The position numbers and the translations under genes were made by a program. The notes under the pieces were generated by a model. It was not told the origin of the DNA and did not search any database. It worked only from the letters and a program-made list of their open reading frames with translations. Below, one piece after another: positions 33,906 to 42,382 of a DNA stretch of 64,000 bases. Positions within the stretch are counted from its first letter, which is position 1, and the number at the start of each line of letters is the position of its first letter. This DNA comes from JAFAMS01 sp963715815 (GTDB lineage: Bacteria > Vulcanimicrobiota > Vulcanimicrobiia > Vulcanimicrobiales > Vulcanimicrobiaceae). The DNA lies in contig OY970278.1 in the NCBI GenBank assembly GCA_963715815.1, forward strand, positions 3,210,131 through 3,274,130, in the 5' to 3' direction.

Positions 33906-35546
33906 TTACATCATTCCGTCGTAGCCGCCCATGCCGCCGCCGGGAGGACCACCGGCGTCTTTCTTGGGTTCGGGCTTGTCGGCAATCAGCGTTTCCGTCG
34001 TCAGGATCAGCGAACCGATCGACGCTGCGTTTTGCAGTGCCGAACGCGTGACCTTGAACGGCTCAACGATGCCTTGCTTGAACATGTCGACGATCTCGCC
34101 GCTCATCGCATCGAATCCCATAGGGGCCTTCGCTTGCTTGACGCGGTTGACCTCAACGCTGCCTTCGAAGCCGGCGTTCTCGGCGATCTGCCGCGTGGGC
34201 TCTTCGAGCGCACGACGGATGATGTCGAAGCCGATCTTTTGCTCGCCGCCCAGCGAGCTGACTTTCTTGTCGAGCTCCTTGAGCGCATGAATCAGTGAGG
34301 CACCGCCGCCGGGGATCATGCCCTCTTGAACTGCCGCTCGCGTTGCCGAGAGCGCGTCCTCGATGCGATGCTTCTTCTCTTTGAGCTCAGTCTCGGTTGC
34401 TGCACCGACTTGGATCACGGCGACGCCGCCCGAGAGCTTCGCAAGACGTTCTTGCAGCTTCTCGCGATCGAAATCGCTGTCGGTCTCATCGATCTGACGC
34501 TTAATCATCTCGATGCGGCCCTTGATAGCATCGGACTTGCCGGCGCCATCAACAATCGTCGTCTCTTCCTTGGTGATTTTAACCGTCTTGGCTTGGCCAA
34601 GAAGATCCGGCGTCACTTTGTCGAGCTTGAGACCAAGCTCTTCGCTGATGACCGTACCACCGGTGAGCGTAGCGATGTCCTTGAGCATTTCCTTGCGGCG
34701 ATCGCCGAAGCCCGGCGCCTTGACCGCAACCGACGTGAACGTTCCACGCAGCTTGTTGACGACGAGCGTCGCAAGCGCTTCACCTTCGACGTCTTCCGCG
34801 ATGATGACGAGCGGCTTCTGAACCTGCACGATCTTCTCGAGCAGCGGCAGGATGTCGGCGATTGCCGTGATCTTGCGCTCCGTGATCAGAAGGTACGGAT
34901 CGCTCAGCGTCGCTTCCATCCGCTCCGAGTCCGTAACCATGTACGGCGAGATGTAGCCCTTGTCGAACTGCATGCCGTCTTTGGTCTCGACTTCGGTCTT
35001 CATCGACTTCGACTCTTCAACCGTGATGACGCCGTCTTTGCCGACTTTCTCCATCGCGGTTGCAATCAGTTCGCCGATCTCTTTGTCGTTCGCCGAAATC
35101 GATGCGACGTTCGCAATCTTCTCGCGCGTGTCGACTTTTTGAACGAGCTTTTCCATCTCTTTGACGGTCACTTCGACCGCTTCGTCGATGCCACGCTTGA
35201 TTTGCAGCGGGTTCGAACCGGCGGTGACGTTACGCAGACCTTCGCGGATGATCGCTTGCGCGAGCACCGTTGCGGTCGTCGTGCCGTCGCCGGCGATGTC
35301 GTTCGTCTTGGACGCCACTTCTTTTACGAGCTGTGCGCCCATGTTTTCAAATGTGTTGGGGAGCTCGATCTCCTTGGCGATCGTCACACCGTCGTTGGTG
35401 ATCGTCGGAGAACCGAACTTCTTGTCGAGGACGACGTTGCGTCCTTTGGGTCCGAGCGTTACCCGGACTGCGTCGGCGAGAATATTCGCGCCGCGCTCGA
35501 GAGCGCGACGCGCGTTCTCATCAAAAATGAGTTCCTTAGCTGCCAT
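33906..35546 (-). CDS. groL: 60 kDa chaperonin GroEL
   Basis: 546 residues, full length. Typical N-terminus A-A-K-E-L-I-F-D-E-N-A-R, ATP-site G-D-G-T-T-T-A-T-V-L-A and the C-terminal flexible Gly/Met tail ending G-G-G-M-G-G-Y-D-G-M-M. Forms the double-ring folding chamber with GroES, encoded 9 bases upstream. Controlled by the promoter and two CIRCE-like boxes ahead of groES and ended by a strong terminator. Confidence 0.98.
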   Translation of the reverse strand: MAAKELIFDENARRALERGANILADAVRVTLGPKGRNVVLDKKFGSPTITNDGVTIAKEIELPNTFENMGAQLVKEVASKTNDIAGDGTTTATVLAQAIIREGLRNVTAGSNPLQIKRGIDEAVEVTVKEMEKLVQKVDTREKIANVASISANDKEIGELIATAMEKVGKDGVITVEESKSMKTEVETKDGMQFDKGYISPYMVTDSERMEATLSDPYLLITERKITAIADILPLLEKIVQVQKPLVIIAEDVEGEALATLVVNKLRGTFTSVAVKAPGFGDRRKEMLKDIATLTGGTVISEELGLKLDKVTPDLLGQAKTVKITKEETTIVDGAGKSDAIKGRIEMIKRQIDETDSDFDREKLQERLAKLSGGVAVIQVGAATETELKEKKHRIEDALSATRAAVQEGMIPGGGASLIHALKELDKKVSSLGGEQKIGFDIIRRALEEPTRQIAENAGFEGSVEVNRVKQAKAPMGFDAMSGEIVDMFKQGIVEPFKVTRSALQNAASIGSLILTTETLIADKPEPKKDAGGPPGGGMGGYDGMM

Positions 35547-35555
35547 GTTTCTTTC

Positions 35556-35861
35556 TTACACCCCCGCCGGGACGCCGCTCAAAATTAAGAGCACGTCCTT
35601 TTCAGAGATGATGAGATACTCTTTGCCCTCGATTTTGACTTCGGAGCCCGAGTATTTTGAGTAGAGTATGCGGTCGCCGACTTTCAAGTCCATCGGGACC
35701 TTGTTGCCGTTATCAAGAATGCGTCCACTCCCAACGGCGATGACCTTGCCCTCTTGGGGCTTTTCCTTGGCCGTATCGGGCAGGAACACGCCGCCGGCCG
35801 TTTTGTCGGCCTGCTCGATGTGTTCGACCACCACGCGATCGCCCAGAGGCTTACCTATCAC
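35556..35861 (-). CDS. groS: 10 kDa co-chaperonin GroES
   Basis: 101 residues from GTG 35861 (V-I-G-K-P-L-G-D-R-V-V-V), chosen because GGGAGGA lies 6 bases before it; the frame is open further upstream but has no family homology. The mobile loop is K-T-A-G-G-V-F-L-P-D-T-A. Caps the GroEL cavity. Confidence 0.96.
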   Translation of the reverse strand: MIGKPLGDRVVVEHIEQADKTAGGVFLPDTAKEKPQEGKVIAVGSGRILDNGNKVPMDLKVGDRILYSKYSGSEVKIEGKEYLIISEKDVLLILSGVPAGV

Positions 35862-35900
35862 AGACTTCCTCCCAAACAAAATGCAAATTCGAATATGCTT

Positions 35901-35927
35901 CTGGCACTTGCAGTCAGAGACTGCTAG
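35901..35927 (-). promoter_or_regulatory. CIRCE-like operator, proximal (groESL)
   Basis: Plus-strand reading: CTGGCACTT - 9 bases - GACTGCTAG. It matches the CIRCE arms at 6 of 9 and 7 of 9 positions with exact 9-base spacing. Located 40 bases upstream of the groES start, between the promoter and the gene. Confidence 0.65.
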
Positions 35928-35937
35928 GCGCCGAACC

Positions 35938-35966
35938 AATTTAGCAGACCCGGCATCAGAGTGCAA
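35938..35966 (-). promoter_or_regulatory. groESL promoter (TTGCAC - 17 - TAAATT)
   Basis: -35 TTGCAC at 35966-35961, 17-base spacer, -10 TAAATT at 35943-35938 on the minus strand. Both hexamers fall inside the distal CIRCE-like palindrome, as expected for a repressible heat-shock promoter. Confidence 0.6.
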
Positions 35967-35967
35967 G
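35941..35967 (-). promoter_or_regulatory. CIRCE-like operator, distal (groESL)
   Basis: Plus-strand reading: TTAGCAGAC - 9 bases - GAGTGCAAG, matching 7 of 9 and 7 of 9 CIRCE arm positions with the exact 9-base spacer. Lies 13 bases upstream of the proximal element. Tandem CIRCE sites are known before groES in several bacteria and give tighter HrcA repression. Confidence 0.75.
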
Positions 35968-35973
35968 TAGTGA

Positions 35974-36147
35974 GGGGAGGGTCGTTCGCTCGCAGAGGGG
36001 CTCTCGGGCGGACGGACCCTCCCCTATAAGCGCAGCCGTGGAGGCAACCAGGCTGCTAGGCTTTCCTTAGGGGGTTCCTTTCCCGCGCCAATCGTAGCCC
36101 CGCGACGCTTGGAAAGGCCTCCGAGTACCCTGAGCTAAGGCTGAGAT
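35974..36147 (+). promoter_or_regulatory. Structured leader upstream of the Zn-alcohol dehydrogenase
   Basis: Several inverted repeats in a row: GGGGAGGGTC / GACCCTCCCC (35974-35983, 36015-36024), GCAGCC / GGCTGC (36032-36037, 36051-36056), and a nested pair CCTTAG / CTAAGG (36065-36070, 36135-36140) enclosing CCTTTCC / GGAAAGG (36077-36083, 36111-36117). The last stem ends 7 bases before the ATG. This looks like a folded 5' leader, possibly regulatory, but I recognise no riboswitch consensus. Confidence 0.45.
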
Positions 36148-37191
36148 ATGCGCGCGATCCTCAAGTCCCGCCCCGCCGCCGGCGTCGAGTTCACCAAAGA
36201 ACAGCCGGAACCGGAGATCGGACCCGATGAGGTCCTCGTCCGGGTCGGGGCGACCTCGATCTGCGGGACCGACGCCCACCTCTACGCCTGGGACAAGAGC
36301 GCCCAAGCCTTTGACCCCACGCTCCCGCTCGTCATGGGGCACGAGTGCGCCGGGACGGTCGAACGGATCGGTTCCACCGTGAAGAGCCTGCGCGTGGGTC
36401 AACGGGTCGCGGTCGAGTCGCACGTTTTCTGCGGGGCGTGTTACATGTGCCGCACCGGCAACGCCCACAACTGTTACGCGATGAAATTGCTCGGCGTCAC
36501 GCGCCCGGGAGCATTTGCGGAATTCGTCGCGTTGCCGGAGCGCGTCTGCTTTCCGCTGCCGGACGAATTGTCGCTCGAGCTGGGCGCGCTCTTCGAGCCG
36601 AGCGGCTGCGCCGTGCACGCGATACAGCGCGCGGGAAATCTCGACGGCTGCAGCGTTCTGATCACGGGCGCCGGACCGATTGGATTGGTGTTGATTCAGC
36701 TCGCGCTCGTCATGGGCGCGACCTCGGTCGTCGCGCTCGAACCCAATCCGTTCCGGCGTAAGCTCGCCGAAGCACGCGGTGCGCGTGCGCTCGATCCGTT
36801 GGCGCCGGGTTTCGATCTCGACGGAATCGTGCGCAAAGACTACGCGCGGCACGGCGGCTTCGACGCCGGCTTTGAGATGTCGGCCGCGCCCGGAACGCTC
36901 GAAACGTTGCTGCGCGGCGTGCGCCGTGAGGCGTCGATCGTGTGTGTCGGACTTCCGAACGAACCGATTCCAATCGACATCGCGGCCTTCATTAGTAAGA
37001 AGATGATCGTCCTCAAGGGGACTTTCGGTCGTCGTATTTGGGATACGTGGGAGATGCTGCTTGCGATGGTCCAATCCGGAAGGCTCGATCTTTCCGGTAT
37101 GATTACGCACCGGCTCGGCCTCGAGGAATTCGATCGGGGCATTGCGCTCTTGAAGGGCGATTCCGCAAAGGTGATCATCTCGCCTAATTGA
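36148..37191 (+). CDS. Zinc-dependent alcohol dehydrogenase, L-threonine 3-dehydrogenase-like
   Basis: 347 residues of the medium-chain dehydrogenase family. Catalytic-zinc motifs S-I-C-G-T-D-A-H and G-H-E-C-A-G-T-V-E; four-Cys structural zinc lobe C-G-A-C-Y-M-C-R-T-G-N-A-H-N-C; and the Rossmann motif G-A-G-P-I-G. Similarity to threonine or polyol dehydrogenases (F-E-P-S-G-C-A-V-H) suggests oxidation of a secondary alcohol. Followed 13 bases later by a sugar-type ABC ATPase, which hints at polyol or sugar use (inference). Confidence 0.9.
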   Translation: MRAILKSRPAAGVEFTKEQPEPEIGPDEVLVRVGATSICGTDAHLYAWDKSAQAFDPTLPLVMGHECAGTVERIGSTVKSLRVGQRVAVESHVFCGACYMCRTGNAHNCYAMKLLGVTRPGAFAEFVALPERVCFPLPDELSLELGALFEPSGCAVHAIQRAGNLDGCSVLITGAGPIGLVLIQLALVMGATSVVALEPNPFRRKLAEARGARALDPLAPGFDLDGIVRKDYARHGGFDAGFEMSAAPGTLETLLRGVRREASIVCVGLPNEPIPIDIAAFISKKMIVLKGTFGRRIWDTWEMLLAMVQSGRLDLSGMITHRLGLEEFDRGIALLKGDSAKVIISPN

Positions 37192-37204
37192 ACGGTCTGG
37201 GCGC

Positions 37205-38293
37205 ATGGCTGGCGTGCGCCTCGAATCCGTATCGAAGAAGTTCGGAAAGGCTGTCGTCGTTCACGAAATGACGATGGATATTCCGGACCGCGAGTTTCTC
37301 GTGTTCGTCGGACCGTCAGGCTGTGGGAAGACGACGACGCTGCGCATGATCGCCGGACTCGAAACGATCAGCGACGGCAAGATCTTCATCGGCGACCGCG
37401 TCGTCAACGACGTCGAGCCGCGCGATCGCAACATCGCGATGGTCTTCCAGAACTACGCACTGTACCCGCACATGAGCGTATACGAGAACATGGCCTTCGC
37501 GCTCAAGCTGCGCAAGATGACGTCGAGCGAAATCGACGGTCGCGTCAAACGCGCCGCCGAGATTCTCGGCATCACGCATCTCTTGCAGCGCCGCCCGAAA
37601 GAAATGTCGGGCGGACAGCGCCAGCGCGCCGCGCTCGGCCGCGCGATGGTCCGCGACCCCGCCGTGTTCTTGATGGACGAGCCGCTCTCGAATCTCGATG
37701 CGAAGCTGCGCGTGCAGATGCGGGTCGAGCTGGTACAGCTGCATCGCCGCGTTCAAACCACGACGGTGTACGTCACACACGACCAAGTCGAAGCGATGAC
37801 GATGGGCGACCGCATCGTCGTAATGAACGACGGCATCATCCAGCAGACCGCGGTACCCAAAGAATTGTACGATCATCCGGTCAACCGCTTCGTCGCGGGC
37901 TTCATCGGTTCGCCGCCGATGAATTTCATCAATGCCGATCTCACGCGCGAGGGCGATCGCGTCTACGCGCACGGCAACAGTTTCAAGACGCTCTTGCCGG
38001 CAGCGCACAGCGCGAAGCTCAGCTCGAACGGCAACAAGATCGTCCTGGGCGTCCGGCCGGAAGACGTGCGTGTTGTCGCGTCACCCGAAAGTGATTCGAG
38101 CGCAAACGGGCGCGTCGACGTCGTCGAACAACTCGGCGCCGAACAGCTCGCCTTCACCGTCGTCGGCGATCAGAATCTACTGCTGCGCACGAATCCCGAC
38201 ATGGTTCTTGCAGCCGGCGCGAACGTCACGCTCGCGTTCAACGTCGCAAAAACCCATGCATTCGATCCCGTATCGGGAGCGGCTTACTTCTAG
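37205..38293 (+). CDS. ABC transporter ATPase, UgpC/MalK type
   Basis: 362 residues: Walker A GPSGCGKTT, Q-loop F-Q-N-Y-A-L-Y-P-H-M, signature M-S-G-G-Q-R-Q-R, Walker B F-L-M-D-E-P-L-S-N-L-D, H-loop V-T-H-D-Q, then a C-terminal TOBE/regulatory domain (V-L-G-V-R-P-E-D-V-R) of about 120 residues. This subclass energises carbohydrate importers and is often shared by several transporters. The importer at 19718-22745 lacks an ATPase of its own and is a natural partner. Confidence 0.93.
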   Translation: MAGVRLESVSKKFGKAVVVHEMTMDIPDREFLVFVGPSGCGKTTTLRMIAGLETISDGKIFIGDRVVNDVEPRDRNIAMVFQNYALYPHMSVYENMAFALKLRKMTSSEIDGRVKRAAEILGITHLLQRRPKEMSGGQRQRAALGRAMVRDPAVFLMDEPLSNLDAKLRVQMRVELVQLHRRVQTTTVYVTHDQVEAMTMGDRIVVMNDGIIQQTAVPKELYDHPVNRFVAGFIGSPPMNFINADLTREGDRVYAHGNSFKTLLPAAHSAKLSSNGNKIVLGVRPEDVRVVASPESDSSANGRVDVVEQLGAEQLAFTVVGDQNLLLRTNPDMVLAAGANVTLAFNVAKTHAFDPVSGAAYF

Positions 38294-39013
38294 TCCATCA
38301 TGACGCCGCCGTCGACGTTGAGCATCTCGCCTAATACATAGGAAGATTTCGGCGAGAGCAGCCACGCGATAGCTTCGGCGACTTCTTTGGGATCTGCGAT
38401 GCGGCCGATAGGATGTGCGGCGATCGAGAGCGCGCGGGCTTCGGCGGTCGGCATCACTTGCGTGCCCATCGGCGTATCGGTGCCGGCCGGACACACACCG
38501 TTGATCCCGATGCCTTTCGGTCCGAAGACGCGCGCGGCATTGCGCGTCAATGCGATCACTGCGCCTTTACTGGCGGAGTACGCCGCAGTACTTGCCAGAT
38601 CCGCCGCCCCGTTTGCCCGCGACGCTCGCGACCGTGCAGATGCGTCCGCCCGTCTTCATATACTTGACGGCTTCACGAATGCACAGCCACGTGCCGACGA
38701 CATTGACGCGATAGATCTGCATCCAGCGCTCGACGCTCAGCTCGCTGAACGGCGTTGTATCCGCGATGCCGGCCGGCGTCGCGAGCGCGTCGAGTTTGCC
38801 GAACGCTGCCTGCACGTCCGCGAATAATGCAACGACCGAGGCTTCGTCGCCGACGTCGACCTTGAACGACTTGCCGCCGCATTCTTTCGCAATCGCATCA
38901 GCCGCGGCGAGGTCGAGATCCGCGACAGCGACTTGATAGCCGGCTTCGCCGAGAAGCCGGCAGAGGGCAGCCCCAATTCCACTCCCGCCACCGGTTACGA
39001 CTGCAACTTTCAT
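38290..39013 (-). pseudogene. Short-chain dehydrogenase/reductase with a one-base frameshift
   Basis: SDR family: the cofactor motif V-T-G-G-G-S-G-I-G starts the protein at ATG 39013, and the second half carries Y-S-A-S-K-G-A-V-I-A-L-T-R-N and W-L-L-S-P-K-S-S-Y-V-L-G-E-M-L-N-V-D-G-G. The reading frame breaks near 38590: removing one T there (minus strand) restores G-K-T-A-A-Y-S-A-S-K, the family's active-site sequence. Total length 724 (3n+1) agrees with a single inserted base. Either a recent loss or a sequencing error; everything else looks functional. Confidence 0.88.
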
Positions 39014-39021
39014 CGGAACGG

Positions 39022-39045
39022 CCCTTCGACTTCGCTCAGGGTGAC
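39022..39045 (-). repeat. Interspersed short repeat, copy 2
   Basis: Inverse-orientation copy of the element at 587-610 (22 of 24 bases identical; GAGCGAAGTCGA core when read on the minus strand). Lies between the SDR start and the alanine racemase start, so it may also sit in their divergent promoter region. Confidence 0.7.
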
Positions 39046-39071
39046 ACCGGCGTGGCGACGAAGCGACCCTC

Positions 39072-40175
39072 ATGCAGGCTCAGCTCGAGATCGATCTCGG
39101 CGCGATCGCGGCGAACGTCGATGCGATCTCGCAGTTCGTGCGGCCGTCGAAATTTGCGGCGGTTGTCAAAGCGAACGCGTACGGGCACGGCATCGCTGAA
39201 GTGGCTCGCGCCCTCCAGGATCGCGTCGAACGCTTCTGCGTTTACGAGGTCGCGGAAGCCGTCGCGTTACGCGAAGCCGGAATTCGTGCGCCGATCCTAA
39301 TCATGGGTCCGATCGAATCGAGCGACCTCGATATCGCACACGCATCGAACGCAGCGATCACGCTTTGGGACACGGGCACGTATGCGCGGCGCGTCGCAAG
39401 CGTCGCGCGCCGCCGCAACAAGAACTTTGCGGTCCATGTGAAGATCGAGACCGGCGTCTCGCGCATCGGCCTATCGCCCGCGGGTGCGCCCGCAGCGATC
39501 GACGCCTACACACGCACTCCCGAGCTCACGCTCGAAGGCGCGTATTCGCATCTTGCTGCCGCCGAAGAGCTCGATTCCGATTTCACACTCGTTCAGCTGG
39601 CGCGTTTTCAGGAAGCCGTGAAGAGTGCGCCGCCCGGCATTCGCCACATTGCAGCCTCGGCTGCAGCGATGCTATGGCCGCAAACGCGTCTCGACATGGT
39701 TCGCATCGGAATAGCGCTCTACGGTTTGTGGCCGTCGCCCGAAACACAAGCGCGCCTCGGTGATGCGATTCCGCTGCGACCTGCATTGCGTTGGACGACG
39801 CGTCTTGTTTCGGTTCGTGACGTACCAGCAGAAACATCGGTTGGTTACGGTCGCACCTATCGAACGACGGCGAACGCTCGTATCGGCGTGCTTCCAATCG
39901 GTTACGCGGAGGGAATTCCGCGCGCAGTCAGCAGTCGGGGCGCCGTTTTGATCGACGGAAAACGCTGTCCGATCGTCGGTCGCGTGTGCATGAATATGAC
40001 GATGGTCGACGTGACGAGCGTCACTTCTGCAACGCCGGGGATGCAGGTGACGCTGATCGGACGCGACGGCGATGCAATTTTGAGCGCAGAAGATTGGGCA
40101 AACTGGGCGGGGACGATCGACTACGAAATCGTCGCACGTTTGCCGCATCACACGCCGCGGGTGTTCGTTACGTAG
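39072..40175 (+). CDS. alr: Alanine racemase
   Basis: 367 residues. PLP-binding Lys33 in V-V-K-A-N-A-Y-G-H-G and catalytic Tyr259 in V-G-Y-G-R-T-Y; the C-terminal beta domain has R-V-C-M-N-M-T-M-V-D-V. Makes D-alanine for peptidoglycan, feeding the Ddl and MurF enzymes encoded further on. Divergent from the frameshifted SDR; starts 26 bases after the short repeat. Followed after 17 bases by a chemoreceptor gene. Confidence 0.96.
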   Translation: MQAQLEIDLGAIAANVDAISQFVRPSKFAAVVKANAYGHGIAEVARALQDRVERFCVYEVAEAVALREAGIRAPILIMGPIESSDLDIAHASNAAITLWDTGTYARRVASVARRRNKNFAVHVKIETGVSRIGLSPAGAPAAIDAYTRTPELTLEGAYSHLAAAEELDSDFTLVQLARFQEAVKSAPPGIRHIAASAAAMLWPQTRLDMVRIGIALYGLWPSPETQARLGDAIPLRPALRWTTRLVSVRDVPAETSVGYGRTYRTTANARIGVLPIGYAEGIPRAVSSRGAVLIDGKRCPIVGRVCMNMTMVDVTSVTSATPGMQVTLIGRDGDAILSAEDWANWAGTIDYEIVARLPHHTPRVFVT

Positions 40176-40192
40176 CGGCGAAGCGGCCGGGC

Positions 40193-42382
40193 ATGTCTCT
40201 GCTGGTGCGCTATCATGAATTATTGTCGGCAGCTGCATTGCGGCGTTACGTCATTACACTCGCGACTGCGCCGCTGCTGGTCGTTGTCGCACTCGCATTC
40301 GGCAACTACAGCGTAGGACGATGGCCGATTACAGGCATCATCGCCGCTGCACTCATTTCGTCGTTCGCAGGAACGCTCGCCCTGCGCCGCTTCCTTGCAC
40401 CCGTTAGCATTGCGTTGCAGGCTTTCGAGCGCGGCGAACGTGATTTCCGCAAACTCGGTCAAGTCTGGTCGCGCCTACAGTGGTTTCCGCTGTTCGTTTC
40501 CGTTTTGATGGCGGCGCTCTACGACATCATCATTCTCGCCGCCGTACCTCTTGGAAACGCGCTCGCCGGTGAATCGCTCACGCGTAATTTTCAAGAGACT
40601 CCGCTGCTATTGGCGATTGCGACGATCATCGTCGCGGTGCCGACATATTTGAGCAGCGAACAGGCGAGAGCAGCCTTGGTTGCACTCGTTGCCCAGAGCG
40701 TCTCGATCGACGTCCCGTCCAACGATCGCCGGGAAGGCGGCCTTGCACGCCGGCTCGGCGTCGCGGTCGGCGCAATCGTCATCGTCATCTTGCTCGTAAT
40801 GGCGTCCGGGATGCTGCACATGGCATCGCTGGTGCGAATGGGCGGCGATCCGAGCGAGGGCTACCGGCTCGCGATTCTGACGATCGTCGCCTCATGCGGG
40901 ACGGCAATCGTCTTCGCGGTTGTGATCGGGTGGTATCTGAATCTAAGCATCGTACAGCCCGTTCGACGGATTGCCGAGCTGCTGCGACGCGGTCAGGACG
41001 GCGACGTTGTTGCCGCTCAAGAGATGCGTTACGAGCCGCAAGCACCGCACGAGATCGGTAACCTCGTTGCAGCCTTCGTCGCAACCAACGTCGCACTCGC
41101 CCATTTGGCGGAAGATTCCATTCGCATCGCGCACGGCGATCTCGGCGTCGAAGTCATACCGCGTTCGCGCGGCGATGTGCTCGGACTCGCGCTCCGCCGC
41201 TTGGTCGAAACCGTACGCCGTGCGTTCGGCGATGCGCATCGTGTCGCTCGCGCGCTCGAAGGCGAAGCGACGGCGCTGCGCGAGCGCGCCTCCGAGCTTT
41301 CATCGGTTTCAGCGCTCACGGCGAACGATCTGCAATCCTCGAGTGCAGCGATGCGAGAGATCGACCTGACCTTTGGCAAAGTCGTCGATGCGACGGGAAC
41401 CGTGCGGCGCGTGGCACGCGAATCGCTTGCGATCGCAGGCGAGCTCGGACATGCCGCAACGATCACTTCAAGCTCGCTCGATCATCTCGAGGAAATCACC
41501 GCGCAACGTTATGGCGTCGTTCGCAATGCATCGGAGCTCAGCGGACGCGCGGGCGAGAACGCGGCCGAAGCTACGGCGGCGCTTACGGAAGCCTCCGTTG
41601 CGTCCGGCGCGGCCGCGACGACGATGGACCGGATGCAGGAAGCGATGGTATCGCTCGCCGCGGCGTCCGCTCAGATCGGCGCAATTGCTGTAACGATCGA
41701 GGAAATCTCCGATCAAACGAACTTGCTCGCACTCAACGCCGCAATCGAAGCGGCGCGCGCGGGCGAGCACGGGCGCGGATTCGCAGTCGTTGCCGATGAG
41801 ATTCGCAAGCTTGCGGACAGCTCCGGAACAGCGACAAAAGAAATTTCCGGACTTATTCGCAAGACGCAGGCCGACATGGAGCGTGCCGTTACGGAAACGC
41901 GGGCCGGCAGCACCGCCGTTGCACGCGGACGCCAGCGAACGATTGCGGCTTCGGAAGCACTCGCGAGCATCGTCTCCGATATCGAATCAATGCGCGCGCA
42001 AATCGCGACCGCTGCGCAACTCGCCGGCTCGCAATCCGATATTCGCGACTCGTTGCGCGCAGCAAGCCGCGAGCTCGAGACGCTGACTACGCGGAATCGC
42101 GATCTTGGCGCAGTCCTCGACACGACGATCGAAACGCTCGTGGATGCGTCCGAGCGCGGACGTCTGGCGGCGGATCGCACGACGCGCAACGTCGAGGCAC
42201 TTGCCGAAGGCTCGCGCGCCGTCGCAAAAACCGCCGAGCAATTCCAAGACATGACCTTCTCGCTGCACATTGAAGCCGCACGCCTCAGTCAAACCGTAGA
42301 GATGTTCCACGACGAGACGGCCGTCGACGATCAGGTCCCGACGGCGGTTATCGCTTCCTCTAAGTCGATCGTTCCTTCGTAA
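40193..42382 (+). CDS. Methyl-accepting chemotaxis-like protein, multi-TM orphan receptor
   Basis: 729 residues from ATG 40193. About six hydrophobic segments in the first 260 residues with very short loops rather than one large periplasmic sensor. They are followed by a HAMP-like region (L-S-I-V-Q-P-V-R-R-I-A-E-L-L) and a long coiled-coil signalling domain. The tip is conserved: E-I-S-D-Q-T-N-L-L-A-L-N-A-A-I-E-A-A-R-A-G-E-H-G-R-G-F. The sensory input is probably within the membrane. No che genes are nearby, so its kinase is elsewhere. The gene's end overlaps hisA, on the other strand, by 52 bases. Confidence 0.9.
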   Translation: MSLLVRYHELLSAAALRRYVITLATAPLLVVVALAFGNYSVGRWPITGIIAAALISSFAGTLALRRFLAPVSIALQAFERGERDFRKLGQVWSRLQWFPLFVSVLMAALYDIIILAAVPLGNALAGESLTRNFQETPLLLAIATIIVAVPTYLSSEQARAALVALVAQSVSIDVPSNDRREGGLARRLGVAVGAIVIVILLVMASGMLHMASLVRMGGDPSEGYRLAILTIVASCGTAIVFAVVIGWYLNLSIVQPVRRIAELLRRGQDGDVVAAQEMRYEPQAPHEIGNLVAAFVATNVALAHLAEDSIRIAHGDLGVEVIPRSRGDVLGLALRRLVETVRRAFGDAHRVARALEGEATALRERASELSSVSALTANDLQSSSAAMREIDLTFGKVVDATGTVRRVARESLAIAGELGHAATITSSSLDHLEEITAQRYGVVRNASELSGRAGENAAEATAALTEASVASGAAATTMDRMQEAMVSLAAASAQIGAIAVTIEEISDQTNLLALNAAIEAARAGEHGRGFAVVADEIRKLADSSGTATKEISGLIRKTQADMERAVTETRAGSTAVARGRQRTIAASEALASIVSDIESMRAQIATAAQLAGSQSDIRDSLRAASRELETLTTRNRDLGAVLDTTIETLVDASERGRLAADRTTRNVEALAEGSRAVAKTAEQFQDMTFSLHIEAARLSQTVEMFHDETAVDDQVPTAVIASSKSIVPS

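Noticed and set aside
35974..36147. SAM-type riboswitch, suggested by GGCAACC in the leader
   Set aside because: The other S-box or SAM-IV conserved segments are missing; kept only as an unnamed structured leader.
41029..41466. Long opposite-strand open frames inside the chemoreceptor, murE, murF and lon genes
   Set aside because: Shadow frames caused by high GC at third positions; their peptides are Arg/Ser-rich and without family motifs.
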